From contig CM066034.1 of assembly GCA_033557465.1 (NCBI GenBank), positions 988,071,637-988,135,636 of the forward strand: a stretch of DNA of 64,000 nucleotides, written 5' to 3'. This DNA is from Ichthyophis bannanicus. Lineage: Eukaryota > Chordata > Amphibia > Gymnophiona > Ichthyophiidae. Below, piece by piece: positions 43,014 to 52,884 of the stretch (its first letter is position 1; each line of letters begins with the position of its first letter). The position numbers were made by a program, and so were the translations under genes. The notes beneath the pieces are model-generated. The model saw only the letters and a list, made by a program, of their open reading frames with translations, was not told the origin of the DNA and did not search any database.

Positions 43014-43656
43014 GGGGGTGATATTCAGCGGTGGCTGGCACTTCTAAAGCGCATAGCTGTCACCACTGAAGTTCAACTGCACATATTCAATGCAGGGGCC
43101 GTATCCAGCTACCGGCATTGAATAGCCAGGTCACTGCTAACCGCTTAGCTTCAGGGTTTGTCAGGGGCATTACGGGGCATAGCAGACGCAGTACTGCTCA
43201 GAAACGGGTGGATGGTGATATTAAGTCGCTGCCCAGTTAGCGATACATGGCAAAAGCCAGGCGCAGGATACCCTGGCCTAACGTTTGCCATATTTCGCTA
43301 ACCGGACAGCAGCTCAAAATCGCCTTTGCCCAGTTACTGATCAGCCAAAAGCGACCGACCCAGATATTCAATGCCGGGACCAGATATGACCCCAGCATTT
43401 AATAGATATATATATATATAATGTATATAGTTACCCATTCATGGTTATGCATATGTATATAGTTTACCCTGTTTTCCAAGTTACTTGTTCCTGTTCAATG
43501 TAATGACCTGACTTTTGTTCATTGTCGGTTACCTTCTTGTTTTTATGTAAACCGCGCTGGTCGCAAATAGTGCGGTATATAAGAAATGTAAATAAATAAA
43601 ATAAATAAATAAATATTCAGCACCGGCGGCTATCTGCTGGCACTCAATATCCCCCA
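43014..43656. mobile_element. MITE-A copy 3, split by an L2 tail
   Basis: Left end gggggtgatattcagcggtg and right end, reverse-complemented, tgggggatattgagtgccag. Internal ccggcattgaatagcc, gttagcgatacatggcaaaa and cagatatgaccccagcattt match copies 1 and 2. Interrupted at 43405-43613. Intact ends on both sides make this the best copy for defining the family. Confidence 0.7.
43405..43613 (+). mobile_element. L2-family 3' tail insertion in MITE-A
   Basis: Begins with (at)n then ...taaaccgcgctggtcgcaaa, tagtgcggtatataagaaat and (aaat)n, after which MITE-A resumes at tattcagcaccggcggc. Confidence 0.7.
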
Positions 43657-43855
43657 CAAATGATGGCGGAGACCTGGACTAGACTTCCAGTGGAAGCTAT
43701 GGAGATAAGCACATTATCAGAATTCAAGAACACATGGAAGAAGCACTGAAGATCTCTCAGGAAGAAGAAGGGGTTGTAGAGACCAGGCTGTTGGTTTGGA
43801 CGGATAGACTGCATAGGCCATATGAACGTGTTTTTCTATGATACTGTTTCCCATA
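43657..43855 (+). pseudogene. CR1-type LINE C-terminus, third variant
   Basis: Plus strand: ACCTGGactaGACTTCCAG encodes TWTRLPVEAMEISTLSEFKN, followed by TWKKH. It is related to the DPWNSLPVEVVEMSTVSEFK block at 36877-37203. The short tail gcataggccatatgaacgtg resembles other LINE 3' ends. Confidence 0.5.
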
Positions 43856-43857
43856 GG

Positions 43858-44080
43858 AAGTGGAAGAGTAGCCTAGTGGTTAGAGCACTGGCTTGGTAAC
43901 CAAGACATCAGGGTTCAAATACCAGTGGCACTCCTTGTGACATTGGGCAAATCACTTAACCCTCCATTGCCTCAGAAGAAAAGCCTGGCCGTCTACTTCT
44001 GGTCACATTGCCAAGAAAACCTAGGAGCTACTGGGTCACCAGGAATCACCATTGATTCAAAGGCACAGCCTGGGTGTAAG
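43858..44080 (+). mobile_element. tRNA-derived SINE
   Basis: aagtggaagagtagcctagt-ggttagagc (box A) and gggttcaaataccag (box B), then cttgtgacattgggcaaatc, cttaaccctccattgcctc, and the 3' region tggtcacattgccaagaaaa, tcaccaggaatcaccattga. Same family as 19566-19770. 44081-44348 holds only a scrap of CR1-like gtacctcaaggatcagtctt and a G-run. Confidence 0.78.
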
Positions 44081-44348
44081 CCCCAAGTTGACAAACTGAA
44101 TTAGAAGGTAATGGTAAATGCAATTTGTGCAGAAGAATGAAAAGCGATTAGTACAGTACCTCAAGGATCAGTCTTAAGGCCATTCAATAGCATGTGAGTA
44201 ATAATTGTTATGCTTGAGGGAACAGATGAATTGCGAGTTAAGAAATACAGAAGCATGCTTGATTGGTCGGTAGCTATGTTTCAATCCCAAAACAATGCAA
44301 GGTTGAGGGGGGGGGGGGTGTGTGTGAAAATGTAACATTGTAATAAAA

Positions 44349-44405
44349 GCATAGTTACTCATCTGTAACAGGTGTTTTCCAGGGACAGCAAGAATCAGTC
44401 CTCAC
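44349..44405. repeat. DIRS terminal inverted repeat arm 1
   Basis: Pairs with 44601-44657 (about 50 of 57 bases): gtaacaggtgttttccaggg against the complement of ttcctggagaacacctgtta, and aatcagtcctcaca against tgtgaggactgatt. Confidence 0.85.
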
Positions 44406-44600
44406 ATATGGGTGATGTTGGTGCCGATGGAGCCCACGCGGAGCATTTCCCCAGCTTTCAGAGAAAGCCTTTGGGACATGCTACCACACATGCGTGGTCC
44501 CCTTCCCACCCAAGGGTGCCATCTTGCACAGTCAGATGACATAGTTAGGACAGTAATAAAACAAGGTAGGAAGGCAACTCCCAGGGGAGGAGGGAGGGTT

Positions 44601-44657
44601 GTGAGGACTGATTCCTGTTGTTCCTGGAGAACACCTGTTACAGGTGAGTACCTATGC
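44601..44657. repeat. DIRS terminal inverted repeat arm 2
   Basis: Reverse complement of 44349-44405. A third, direct-oriented piece (tttctccaggaacaagcag then gtcagtcctcacatatggg) follows at 44659-44697. Confidence 0.85.
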
Positions 44658-44874
44658 TTTCTCCAGGAACAAGCAGGAAGTCAGTCCTCACATATGGGAC
44701 TCCCTAGCTCCAGGCTGCCAAGGACTGAACCATGACAGCACCAATGGCGACCAATCAAGTAGCCGTGAGTTGCAGAAGGTGAGAACCCACTAAGAGACTC
44801 TGCAAGACCCTAGCATCCAGCGACACTATCACTCCAGTAGCCCAAACACAGAAGGGTCGGAGGGCAGGAGTTGC

Positions 44875-45419
44875 CTATACCCCGAGAATATTACAGAGTA
44901 CTGCCTGTCCAAAGGCACTGTCCCCGCAGGACTCGATCTCCAGGCAGTAGTGAGCTGCGAACATATGAATTGAAGACCTTGTGGCGGCCTTGCAGATCTC
45001 TGACACCGGCACTGAGCAGAGGATGACCATCGACATGGCCATCGCCCTCACGCAATGAGATGTGGTCCGGTGCTCGAGGGAGAGGCCAGCTCGCTCATAG
45101 GTGAGGGCAATACAGTCCGCCACCCAAGTGGACAGAGTTTGCTTAGTCACCGGGAGCCCTAGTCTGCTGGGGTAATAAGACACGAAAGGCTGAGGAGCTT
45201 TGCGATGGGCCTGCTTCTACTGTAAGTAGAAGGACAGGGCCCATTTGCAATCCAGTGTATGAAACACTAGTTCCTACCTGCCGGAGTGATGCAGGAAGAA
45301 GGTGGGGAGGAGCACCTCTTGATTGAGGTGGAAGGGAGATACCACCTTCAGGAGGAATTTGGGGTGTGTGCGGGGCACTACCCTATTCTTAAAGAACCTT
45401 GTATATGGTGGATCTGCCA
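44875..45419 (-). pseudogene. DIRS tyrosine recombinase, C-terminal half
   Basis: Minus-strand coding resumes after the L2 insertion with ADPPYTRFFKNRVVPRTHPK, FLLKVVSPFHLNQEV (to ~45300). It then runs to SYYPSRLGLPVTKQTLSTWV, TSHCVRAMAMSMVIL (the H-x-x-R catalytic pair), KAATRSSIHMFAAHYCLEIE (catalytic Tyr), and ends LCNILGV with a stop. The His/Trp position before the Tyr reads R (AATRSS, where AATWSS is usual in the family), which would impair catalysis. A frame break separates 45274-45419 from 44875-45183. Confidence 0.8.
45404..45419. repeat. Target site duplication of the L2 insertion, left copy
   Basis: tatggtggatctgcca, exact 16-base match to 46485-46500. The duplicated bases are DIRS coding (ADPP region). 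Confidence 0.9.
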
Positions 45420-45487
45420 AACAAAGCAAACAAGAGCAAAACGTACCTGCAGAAAACAGACTAGAGACAAAGGAGCTGGTACCAAAG

Positions 45488-45541
45488 ACTGGCGTTTGTT
45501 CAAGTATTCCTTTATTGTCCCCAAACAATAAAGGAATACTT
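45488..45541. repeat. 24-bp-arm hairpin at the L2 5' junction
   Basis: tttgttcaagtattccttta(ttgt) and its exact complement acaataaaggaatacttgaa(caaa) flank a 6-base loop, ccccaa. Confidence 0.9.
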
Positions 45542-46082
45542 GAACAAAACCACTGCTATCTGGTTCCCCTACGGTCGCCCCCCCCCCCCCTCGCTAGCTC
45601 CATCCCTTTCCAACACTCCTATATCCCTAGTCACTACTTTCCGCTATCTTGGTGTTCTCTTTGATTCAGATCTTTCCTTTCACGCCCATATCTCACACAT
45701 TACTAAAACTTCCTTTTATTTTCTGCGTCAAATCCGTGCTGTCCGCCCTTTTCTTTCTCCTTCTGCCCTTTCTACTCTACTTCTCTCTCTTGTTATGTCC
45801 AGGGTTGATTTTGCTAATTATATCCTTATTGGTTTGGCCTCCTCTCATTTACACCGTCTTCAAAGAATCCAAAATACCGCAGCCCGTCTTCTCTCTCACT
45901 CATCTCATTCTCACCATATAACCCCTCTTCTTATCCACTTACACTGGTTACCTGTTCCCTTCCGCTCCCAATACAAATTACTTACTCTGGTTCACAAGGC
46001 CCTCCACACCAATTCCCCACAATATCTAGCTGATCTAATTCATTTCCACACTCCCAGATATACCCCCGTTCATTTCACCTAA
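45540..46082 (+). pseudogene. L2 ORF C-terminal open remnant
   Basis: 180 codons of the L2 RT C-terminal region, with VTTFRYLGVLFDSDLSFHAH at residues ~32-51. It stops at 46080; the downstream block with LWNSLPSSIRLEPSHSAFKQ (46122-46340) is in another frame, so there is a frameshift in the C-run 46099-46108. Confidence 0.75.
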
Positions 46083-46484
46083 ACCGGCTCATCCTTCCCC
46101 CCCCCCCCTTCTGCCACCCACTTGCAATCCACCCGATCTTCAGCTTTTTTCTTCATTGATCCCGCACTGTGGAATTCCCTGCCCTCTTCTATCCGATTAG
46201 AACCCTCCCACTCAGCATTTAAACAGCAGCTAAAAACCCACCTCTTCTCCCTAGCCTTTAACCTCCCCACCTCCCCCCCCTCTATGATTCTACTCTTCTC
46301 CTCCTACCTTCTCTTACCCCCTTGTCTTTCTCTTTTTTAAAGTGTAACTTCCTTTTCTTTTACTGGCCTTGCGCCCTACTGTTTTTATTGGTTTTTATGT
46401 ATTGTAAACCGCTCTGATTTTATTGTGAAGGGCGGTCAATCAAATTTTATTAAACATAAACATAAACATAAACAAATGCCAGTC

Positions 46485-46500
46485 TATGGTGGATCTGCCA
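46485..46500. repeat. Target site duplication of the L2 insertion, right copy
   Basis: tatggtggatctgcca, identical to 45404-45419. Confidence 0.9.
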
Positions 46501-47183
46501 CCAGGACCTAGAGTTCGCTCACTCTTCAAGCGGACATAAAGTCCACCAGGAAGGCCACTTTCCAAGACAGGTATCACAGGTGGCAAGTGGCCAGGGGTTC
46601 GAATGACGGTTTGGTGAACTGAGAGAGCACCACATTGAGATCCTACTCTGCTGCTGGAGGGAGGAAAGGGGGCTTGGCTAACAGGAAGCTCTGGAGGAAC
46701 CTGGAGACTGGAACTGGCTTGAGAGGGGTTTCCCCTTGATAGGGTGGTGGTGAGCGGCTATGGTGCTCAGATGTACCCTCACTGAATTACATTTCAGTAT
46801 GGTGTGGGACAGGTACAGTAGATATTGGAGTACTAACTGACACAGTAGGAGAAGGGATTCTCCTCCCTTTCTACACACCAGGCGGAAAACCTTCTCCACT
46901 TAAAGCCATAAGCCCATCTAGTGGAGGGTTTTCAGGAGGCCAGTAGGATTTCCTCGACTTCTCCTGGGAGATTGAAAGGGGCCAATGCTACCATTTCAGC
47001 AGCCACGCTGTTAGCGCTAGTGACCCCAAATTGGGGTACAGTAGGAAGCCCTCCTTCTGGGACAGGAGGTCCGGGGCTCGGCCCAGTGGGACTGGGAGTG
47101 CCACTGACAAGGAAAGTAGCAGAGGGAACCAAGGTTGCCTGGGTCACCTGGGGGCAATCAGTATAACTGATGCCCTTTCGCAC
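46501..47183 (-). pseudogene. DIRS tyrosine recombinase, N-terminal half
   Basis: Minus-strand pieces: EEILLASRKPSTRWAYGFKW (47000-46885), RFSAWCVERG, then YLLYLSHTILKCNSVRVHLS, TIAAHHHPIKGKPLS (46678-46899). Next comes LNVVLSQF-like and a WKVAFLVDFMSA-RVSEL block at ~46560, where the first catalytic Arg of the recombinase would lie. Frames differ between blocks. Confidence 0.72.
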
Positions 47184-48868
47184 TGGACCTTGATGAGGTT
47201 CCTGGCGACCAGGGGGGTTGGTGGGAACACAGAGAAGGCCCTATGGCAGTGAGATTAGGAAGACATCTTCCGCCACTCTCTCCGGGTGTGGCTGATGGGA
47301 GCAGAAGCAAGGCAGCTGTGTGTTGTCCGGAGAGGCGAATAGATCCTTCATGGGCCTGCCCCTGAGATGGAAGAGCTGCTTTGTTACTCTGGGGTTTAAG
47401 CGCCATTAATGTGGACGAAGGACTCTGCTCAGCCTGTCCGTTATGCAGTTGTCCTGGCCTGGGAGATACACTGCTAGCAGAAGCATGCTGATGCATGCTG
47501 CAAAGGAGAGGAGGGCCACTGCCTCCTGGCAGAGGGAGTACAAACCCATGCCCCCCTGCTTGGTGATATAAAACATGGCGACCAGGTTGTCCATCTGGAT
47601 CAGCACAGGCCAGTATCGCAGGTGGTGACAGAACACTCATAGGACCAAAAAGATTGCCCTAAGCTCCTGGTGATTGATCTGTAGGAGTGACCCCTCCTGA
47701 GACCAGCTGCCCTGTGTGTGACAATCCCCACAATGCACCCCCCAACCCAGAAGGGAGGCATCTATGGTCAGGGTCCTCTGCGGCATGGGTGCTTGGTAGG
47801 TCATTCCCGCCTGGAGGTGGCACAGGTTTTGCCACCAGTTGAGGGACTCTGCAGTTGGCAGGTAACCCTGACCCTGTCCCGTAGCCTGCCTGTGGCGTGA
47901 GTCCACTGGGCTTTCCGCATGTGTAAGCAGGCTGAGGGCGTGACATGGACTGTCGAGGCCATATGGTCCAGCAGGTGGAGGAGGAGATGAGCCAGCACTG
48001 ACCGGCAGCGATGTACCTCTCCTGCCCGTTGCCTGAGGTGTTCTGCCCTTGCTCTTGGAAGGACGGCCTTGACCTGAAACATGTCCAACTGAGCTCCTAT
48101 GAACTCCAGGCTTTGGGCTGCAGGGAGATGTGATTTGGAGTAGTTGATGACGAACTCCAGATGCTGCAGGAGGATTGAACGCTCTGTGGCCTAACTGACC
48201 TCTGAGGCTGTACTGCCCCTGATGAGCCATTCATCTAGATAGGAGAAGACGAAAGCCCCTTGTAGGCGCAGGTGGGTGGCTACCACCACCAGGCATTTGG
48301 TAAAAACCCTTGGCGAGGAGGCCAGGTCAAAGGTAGCACTCTGTACAGGTAGTGCCCTCCTCCCATCACAAACCGTAGGTACTGCCTGTGGGAGGGGTGG
48401 ATCAGGATGTGAGAGTATGCATCCTTTAGGTCCAAGGAGCACAGCCAATCCTCCCTTGGAACACTGCTGCCTTACCTCCACCAGGGAAACATCTTGAACT
48501 TCTCCCTCACCAGAAACTTGTTTAAGTTTCTCAGGTCTAGTGTGGGCCTGAGTCCCCCAGTTCTCTTTGGGACAAGGAAGTATCTGGAGTAGAAGCCTTT
48601 TCCCCATAGATGTTTGGATACAGGCTCTACTGTGTTGTCCCTGAGCAGACCTACGAGCTCTGAGAGCAGAATGGTCTGGTGAAGGATAGGTCACACTGGC
48701 TCTCTTGGGAAGAACCTGGGTGGGATCTGCTGTAGGTGGAGGAAGTATCCCTCTTTTACTACTGGTCTGAGGTGACATTGGTCCACCTGTGGGAAAAGAG
48801 TGCCAGGCAGCCCCCTGTGGGCTGGTGAAGGTCTCCCGGGGGAAGGGAAGCCCTGCCCTGGGAATCAA
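47158..48868 (-). pseudogene. DIRS reverse transcriptase - RNase H
   Basis: RT (48868-48191): LDLKDAYSHP-like residues in other frames, LPVQSATFDLASSPRVFTKC and AFVFSYLDEWLIRGSTASE. The family's catalytic YLDDWL box is YLDEWL here, so the second Asp is lost. RNase H follows: LTIDASLLGWGVHCGDC (47780-47730), INHQELRAIFLVL (~47640), VLIQMDNLVAMFYITKQGG (47590-47540) and HLPGQDN-like YLPGQDNCITDRLSRVLRP (to 47406). Each stretch is in a different frame, so at least three frameshifts separate them. Order RT, RNase H, recombinase is the DIRS order. Confidence 0.85.
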
Positions 48869-48872
48869 AAGC

Positions 48873-49543
48873 TCACCCCAGATTGGGCGGGAGCTGGGGT
48901 CTGGGGCTTCTGTGCCTTTGGTTTCTGAGCTCCCTGGCCTTGTTTTTTAGGGTGAGAACCCTGTTGCTGGCCAAAGAAGGGCTGGTAGAGGTGACTCTGA
49001 TGAAAGGGCCCCTTTTTCCTCGGGAACAGGTGTCTTTTCCCCAATGGTTTCTTGTGGGGAGGTCAGAAGACGGCAGCCAGGCTTGGCACCAGGCGCCAAT
49101 GCTGGCCACTGCTACTCAAGCTGCTGACTCAAAGCCGTCATAGGCAACCCAGGAAAAGAACCGAGAGCAGTCCTTGATCCTGGAGGTCAGGGATTAGAAC
49201 TGTTGGCGGGGTTCCCCGGCAAGCCCCGCTGAAAACCCAGACAACTCCTGGGTTAGGGCCTTTAGGTGCATGCCTATATACAGTTCATAGGCTTGAATCC
49301 AGCAACCCAGCATGGAACCCTGAAAACACTTGTGCCCGAGGGCATCAAGGGCTATAGCATCCCTTCCCGGAGGGACAGAGGAGTGGGTCTTCTGGCTCTT
49401 ATGTTTCTGAATGGTCAACTCAATGACCATGGAGTTATGTGGGAATTGGGACTTGTGGAACCCAGGGCCCTTCTGGATGCGTGACATGGTGTCAAGGTGC
49501 CAGCTCACCATTGACAGTGATGCTGGCATCTCCCACATTCTGA
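48873..49543 (-). pseudogene. DIRS gag, C-terminal part
   Basis: Minus strand from the CR1 boundary: NVGDASITVNGE-like codons, then PHNSMVIELTIQKHKSQKTH, SSVPPGRDAIALDALGHKCF, QGSMLGCWIQAYELYIGMHL, KALTQELSGFSAG (49538-49194). A Pro/Ser-rich region follows (49109-48873). The structural gag continues from 52885 on the other side of the CR1/L1 insertion. Confidence 0.75.
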
Positions 49544-49570
49544 GTAGCAGGGTTTAAAAAAGGTTTGAAC
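49544..49570 (+). mobile_element. CR1 fragment in DIRS gag, left part
   Basis: gtagcagggtttaaaaaagg-tttgaac is CR1 coding just before the [15 protein letters not shown] end. It is followed by L1-C and continues at 52676. Confidence 0.75.
49556..49570. repeat. Target site duplication of L1-C, left copy
   Basis: aaaaaaggtttgaac; the last 9 bases recur after the poly-A at 52667-52675, and the preceding A's merge with the tail. Confidence 0.85.
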
Positions 49571-49704
49571 GGGGGGCGGAGCCTGATGTCCAGCGGGTAG
49601 GACGCTTAGCGTTGAAGCTCCCGAGAGGCCTACTTAGAATCCTGACTTAATACCTATACAAATTTACTATTTCGCTCCGAGCTGACCGGGGCACCTCGGG
49701 GGGG

Positions 49705-50563
49705 ATGGCGGCCCATAAACCAGCGCGCTTGACTTCGGGTCTCCTTCTTCTTCTCACGGAAAAACGCTCCAAAACAGAGGTGTCCTCCCCACAGAAGATG
49801 GTTCCATTTCGTGAAAACTCCGAAATGCCCCCTGGAGATTTTGGAGGAAAATCCGCGGCGTGAAGGAATTGGTGCAGTCCAATGGAGAAGCGCTTCGAGC
49901 CATGCGAGAAGACTTTGGAGTGCTCCAGGACCGACTTGAAAGTCTTTCATTACGGCAGGGACAACATGGCGGGGGTCCTCGACTCGCACGAGGTGCGCTT
50001 GGGCAAACTGGACAAGGCTGAGCGCCAGATACAGAATCTTCTAAAGGAGTTAGAAGATAGCAATAATCGAGCCCGTCGCAAAACAATGTGAGGCTCCTCG
50101 GAATACCGGAGGGGGTGGAAGCAGGAGATATAAGAGAATTCTTGCTCAAAACTCTTCCCTCCTTGCTGAAGATCACTTTTCACAGAGAACTGGAAATCGA
50201 TCGAGCACACCGTGTTCCTGCCCACATGGCGCTCAACCGCACGACCCCCCGGCCTATTATTTTTAGCTTGTTACGATATCAACAAGTGGAACAAAATTTT
50301 ACATGCTGCCCGAGGCGAATCATCATTTGGAATTTGAAGGCCGTAAGGTCTCCTTCTTTCCTGATTTGGCAAAGCCTACCGTTTTGACCGTCGGAAGAAA
50401 CTCCTTGCTTTTCGCCCTCGACTTCAACAGCTACAGGCTCGCTTTGGCCTGTTGTATCCAGCGAAGCTTCGAGTGACTCTCCACAAACCAAACCAGGACG
50501 TTCGAAGATCCTGATCTACTATCAACATTTTTAGACTCCAAAGAAGCAGAGCAGATGCGCTAA
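49705..50563 (+). pseudogene. L1-C ORF1, multiply frameshifted
   Basis: From ATG 49705 (MAAHKPARLT) with at least five small indels compared with L1-A ORF1. Readable blocks: ALRAMREDFGVL-like region near 49890, MAGVLDSHEVRLGKLDKAER and QIQNLLKELEDSNNRARR (49966-50085), GIPEGVEAGDIREFLLKTLP (50097-50156), HREL-DRAHRVPAHMALN, and the terminal AEQMR before taa. The phrase RLLGIPEGVEAGDIRE repairs by comparison what L1-A has frameshifted. Confidence 0.8.
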
Positions 50564-51009
50564 TCCCAAATCTTGGACTCTTATCTGCCGGCTCTATCCG
50601 CCATTTTGAAGGGCCCGATGCGGCGGTCATAGCCAAGCACAGAAATAGCCTGGACTTTCTTTCTTCCTCTATATGACTTTTGTTTTTTGGTCTCCTATCC
50701 CTTCATGATGTGTGCCTCGGTCGGATTTCGGAGCACGCACAGTCCTACAGGTTATGTGTTTTTTCAATTTCGGCCTTCTCTGGGGTTTCTCCCCGCAGAC
50801 ACATGGTCGCCAGTAATTTTGGGGTTTTGCTTCTCCTCTACTGACTGCGGTTTTCTTTGTTAATGTGGGGCGGCTTCATTGTATTATATTAGCTTATTTT
50901 TCCTAGTCATGTGTACAGCCAGATACAGTCAGTTTGAGGGACATAGTGCAATTATGTGGCTATCATGCTCAGAATTTTTAACTTTTCTGAATGGCCTTAT
51001 GTAAAATCT

Positions 51010-52422
51010 TATCATTCACCGTCAAAGGCATTAATGGTCCACTCAAAGGAAAGAAATCCTCAGCTATCTTAGCCATGAGCATGTTGATTTAGTGTTTCTT
51101 CAGGAACGTATTTAAACTCTGCTGAAACACTGAAACTCAATTGCTAGGCCTCACATGGTAGCTGCCCTATTCTCCCACCGTTTCCAAATGGTACGGGATA
51201 GCCATTCTGGTTAAGAAGTCTTTGCACGTTACTGTACCTGATATTAGCGCTGACAAGGAGGTAGATGGCCCGTGTGCACCTTGACGTTGGAGATATTGAA
51301 TTCACGTGTATTTGCATTATGCCCCGAATGTGGACAAACCCTGCTTACTATGCAAGTATTGCGCAGTTGGCCTTGGCCTCTGCCAATGCTCCATTAATAC
51401 TTTGGTGGCGATTTACTCAAGGGGTCCCTCAATCTTTTCTTCTCAAACAAGGTGCTCGTTGGTTGGAAGATCCAGTACCGAGTAGGACCTGTGTGGCTAG
51501 ATATAGAAGCGGGCCTTTACAAACCGATTTCCTCTTAGCTTTCTCCCTGGTATGACTCTCCCCATCAGACTCCCACTATCCACTAATGCTTTTAGACACT
51601 TTAGGTGCCTTCATACTCTTATGCAATCTTTAGACTCCCGACTCTGGTCAGTGCGACTTCAGCATCGCCTTCGGAGCACTAGAGTACTCCCGCCATCGGC
51701 ATTCTCTACATAAGGTTGATTGGAGACTCTCCTATCTCTTGGTAGTTCACCGGGTGTAGCATCCAATTTTACTAAACCTTATGTAATGCTATAACTAGAG
51801 ATACCCCTATAGCGCAGAAAGTATGGGAGAGAGAATTGCATGTGACTTTGACCTCGGAGCAATGGAGCCTTATCTGGAGTAGAGGGACACGGGTTTCCGA
51901 TCCGCCTCACTCACTCCGACCCTCTTCTTTCTAGCCCACCGGTGTTTTTTTACACTTCTCACAGATTAGACAAACGGAACACTACTCAGGGCAATGGTTG
52001 CTGGACATGTCCTGCGGCCATTGGTTCATTGTCTCATGTTATGCATGAATATCCCGCACCACAGTATTACTGGCGTCGGGGTCTGGGGTCGTATCTAGTC
52101 TATCTCGCACTCTCAGGAGCCCCTTTCTTCTTCTTGGAGGATAGTGGGACTTCGCCTGTTGCGGGGATCCCCTCTCTCCCAAAAATGGCTTATCTCCTTT
52201 CGAACTTTATGCTTGGCATTGCTATTTCCCTAATTAAGTATACTGGAAAATTAGCTCCCATCTGAGCCCAATGAAGGGTGGAATCATGCCTGTCTAAACA
52301 GTAAATATGAACAAATACCTCGTCTGTTCGCTTCCTCTGTTCAGACTCCTTCTCATTGGTCTCAATGGAAGATGCTCAATGACTATGTACATTTTGCTAA
52401 ATGCTCTCATCTGACTGTCTAA
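51010..52422 (+). pseudogene. L1-C ORF2 remnant (endonuclease fragment fused to C-terminus)
   Basis: Endonuclease traces (CTCAGCTATCTTAGCC, VFLQERI-like, AILVKKSLH, ICIMPRMW at 51300-51330) up to ggtggcgattt (51405-51415). Then directly SFLLKQGARWLEDPVPSRT (51440-51490), and the C-terminus to ATCTGACTGTC-taa (52411-52422). No RT motif exists between them. Confidence 0.75.
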
Positions 52423-52666
52423 CTTTGTATATATCTCTGTCCCATGATCATGCTGTATTGTAGATACTCTTTAGATCGATTGATGTATAATCACTGTTAA
52501 TTGGAATCGCTCACACGCTGATATAATCGGGTAGAGAAGAAGCATAGGCTAGGGGGCTAATGGGTTTACTTTTCCTTATTGTATACTTGTTTTGTCTCTT
52601 TTGGTGTGTTGTTTCTTTTGTTTGTTGCAAAATGAAAATAAAAGTTTAAAAAAAAAAAAAAAAAAA

Positions 52667-52675
52667 GGTTTGAAC
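52667..52675. repeat. Target site duplication of L1-C, right copy
   Basis: ggtttgaac, identical to 49562-49570. Confidence 0.85.
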
Positions 52676-52884
52676 AAGTTCCTGGAGGAAAGGTCCATAA
52701 ATCATTATTAAAAAGGGACCCAGGATATCACTGCTTGACCCAATACAAGCATTGTGGAACCTGTGTTTTTTGGGGGAACTGCTAGGTACTTATGACCTAG
52801 ATTGGCCACTGTTGGACACAGGATACTGGGCTTGATGGACCTTGATCTGACCCAGTATGGCATATCTTATGTTCTTATGTTCTT
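52676..52884 (+). mobile_element. CR1 fragment in DIRS gag, right part
   Basis: Continues CR1: aagttcctggaggaaaggtc, the stop, gggacccaggatatcactgc, and the tail catatcttatgttcttatg-ttctta. The reunited CR1 piece is only about 235 bp. Confidence 0.85.

Larger units (their letters stand above)
45420..46484 (+). mobile_element. L2-clade LINE, 5'-truncated, rearranged 5' junction
   Basis: A 1.07-kb insertion flanked by a perfect 16-bp duplication. From 45516 it encodes the L2 RT C-terminus: TTFRYLGVLFDSDLSFHAHI, RVDFANYILIGLASSHLHRL, QRIQNTAARLLSHSSHSHHI, LHWLPVPFRSQYKLL, then DPALWNSLPSSIRLEPSHSA (46165-46220). The 3' tail taaaccgctctgattttatt ends in (ataaac)n. The first ~95 bases (45420-45515) are not colinear with L2 and include an inverted copy of 24 bases of the element start, so the 5' junction looks like a fold-back or template-switch product. 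Confidence 0.8.
49571..52666 (+). mobile_element. L1-C: second L1 with RT deleted
   Basis: Starts gggggcggagcctgatgtcc exactly like L1-A and ends aataaaagttt plus poly-A. ORF1 (49705-50563) is followed by an endonuclease fragment to ~51418, then the ORF2 C-terminus from the codons FLLKQGARWLE onward. The missing segment is larger than in L1-A: it removes the equivalents of roughly 6675-6955 as well. More small indels than L1-A. It sits inside the CR1 fragment that sits inside the DIRS gag. Confidence 0.88.

Noticed and set aside
43858..43960. tRNA gene at the SINE heads
   Set aside because: Box A- and box B-like sequences exist, but the sequence after box B does not complete a cloverleaf and the same unit recurs with a SINE body.
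46932..47252. Gly/Pro-rich frames on both strands near 47 kb
   Set aside because: The minus strand is the DIRS recombinase N-terminus; the plus-strand frame is its shadow.
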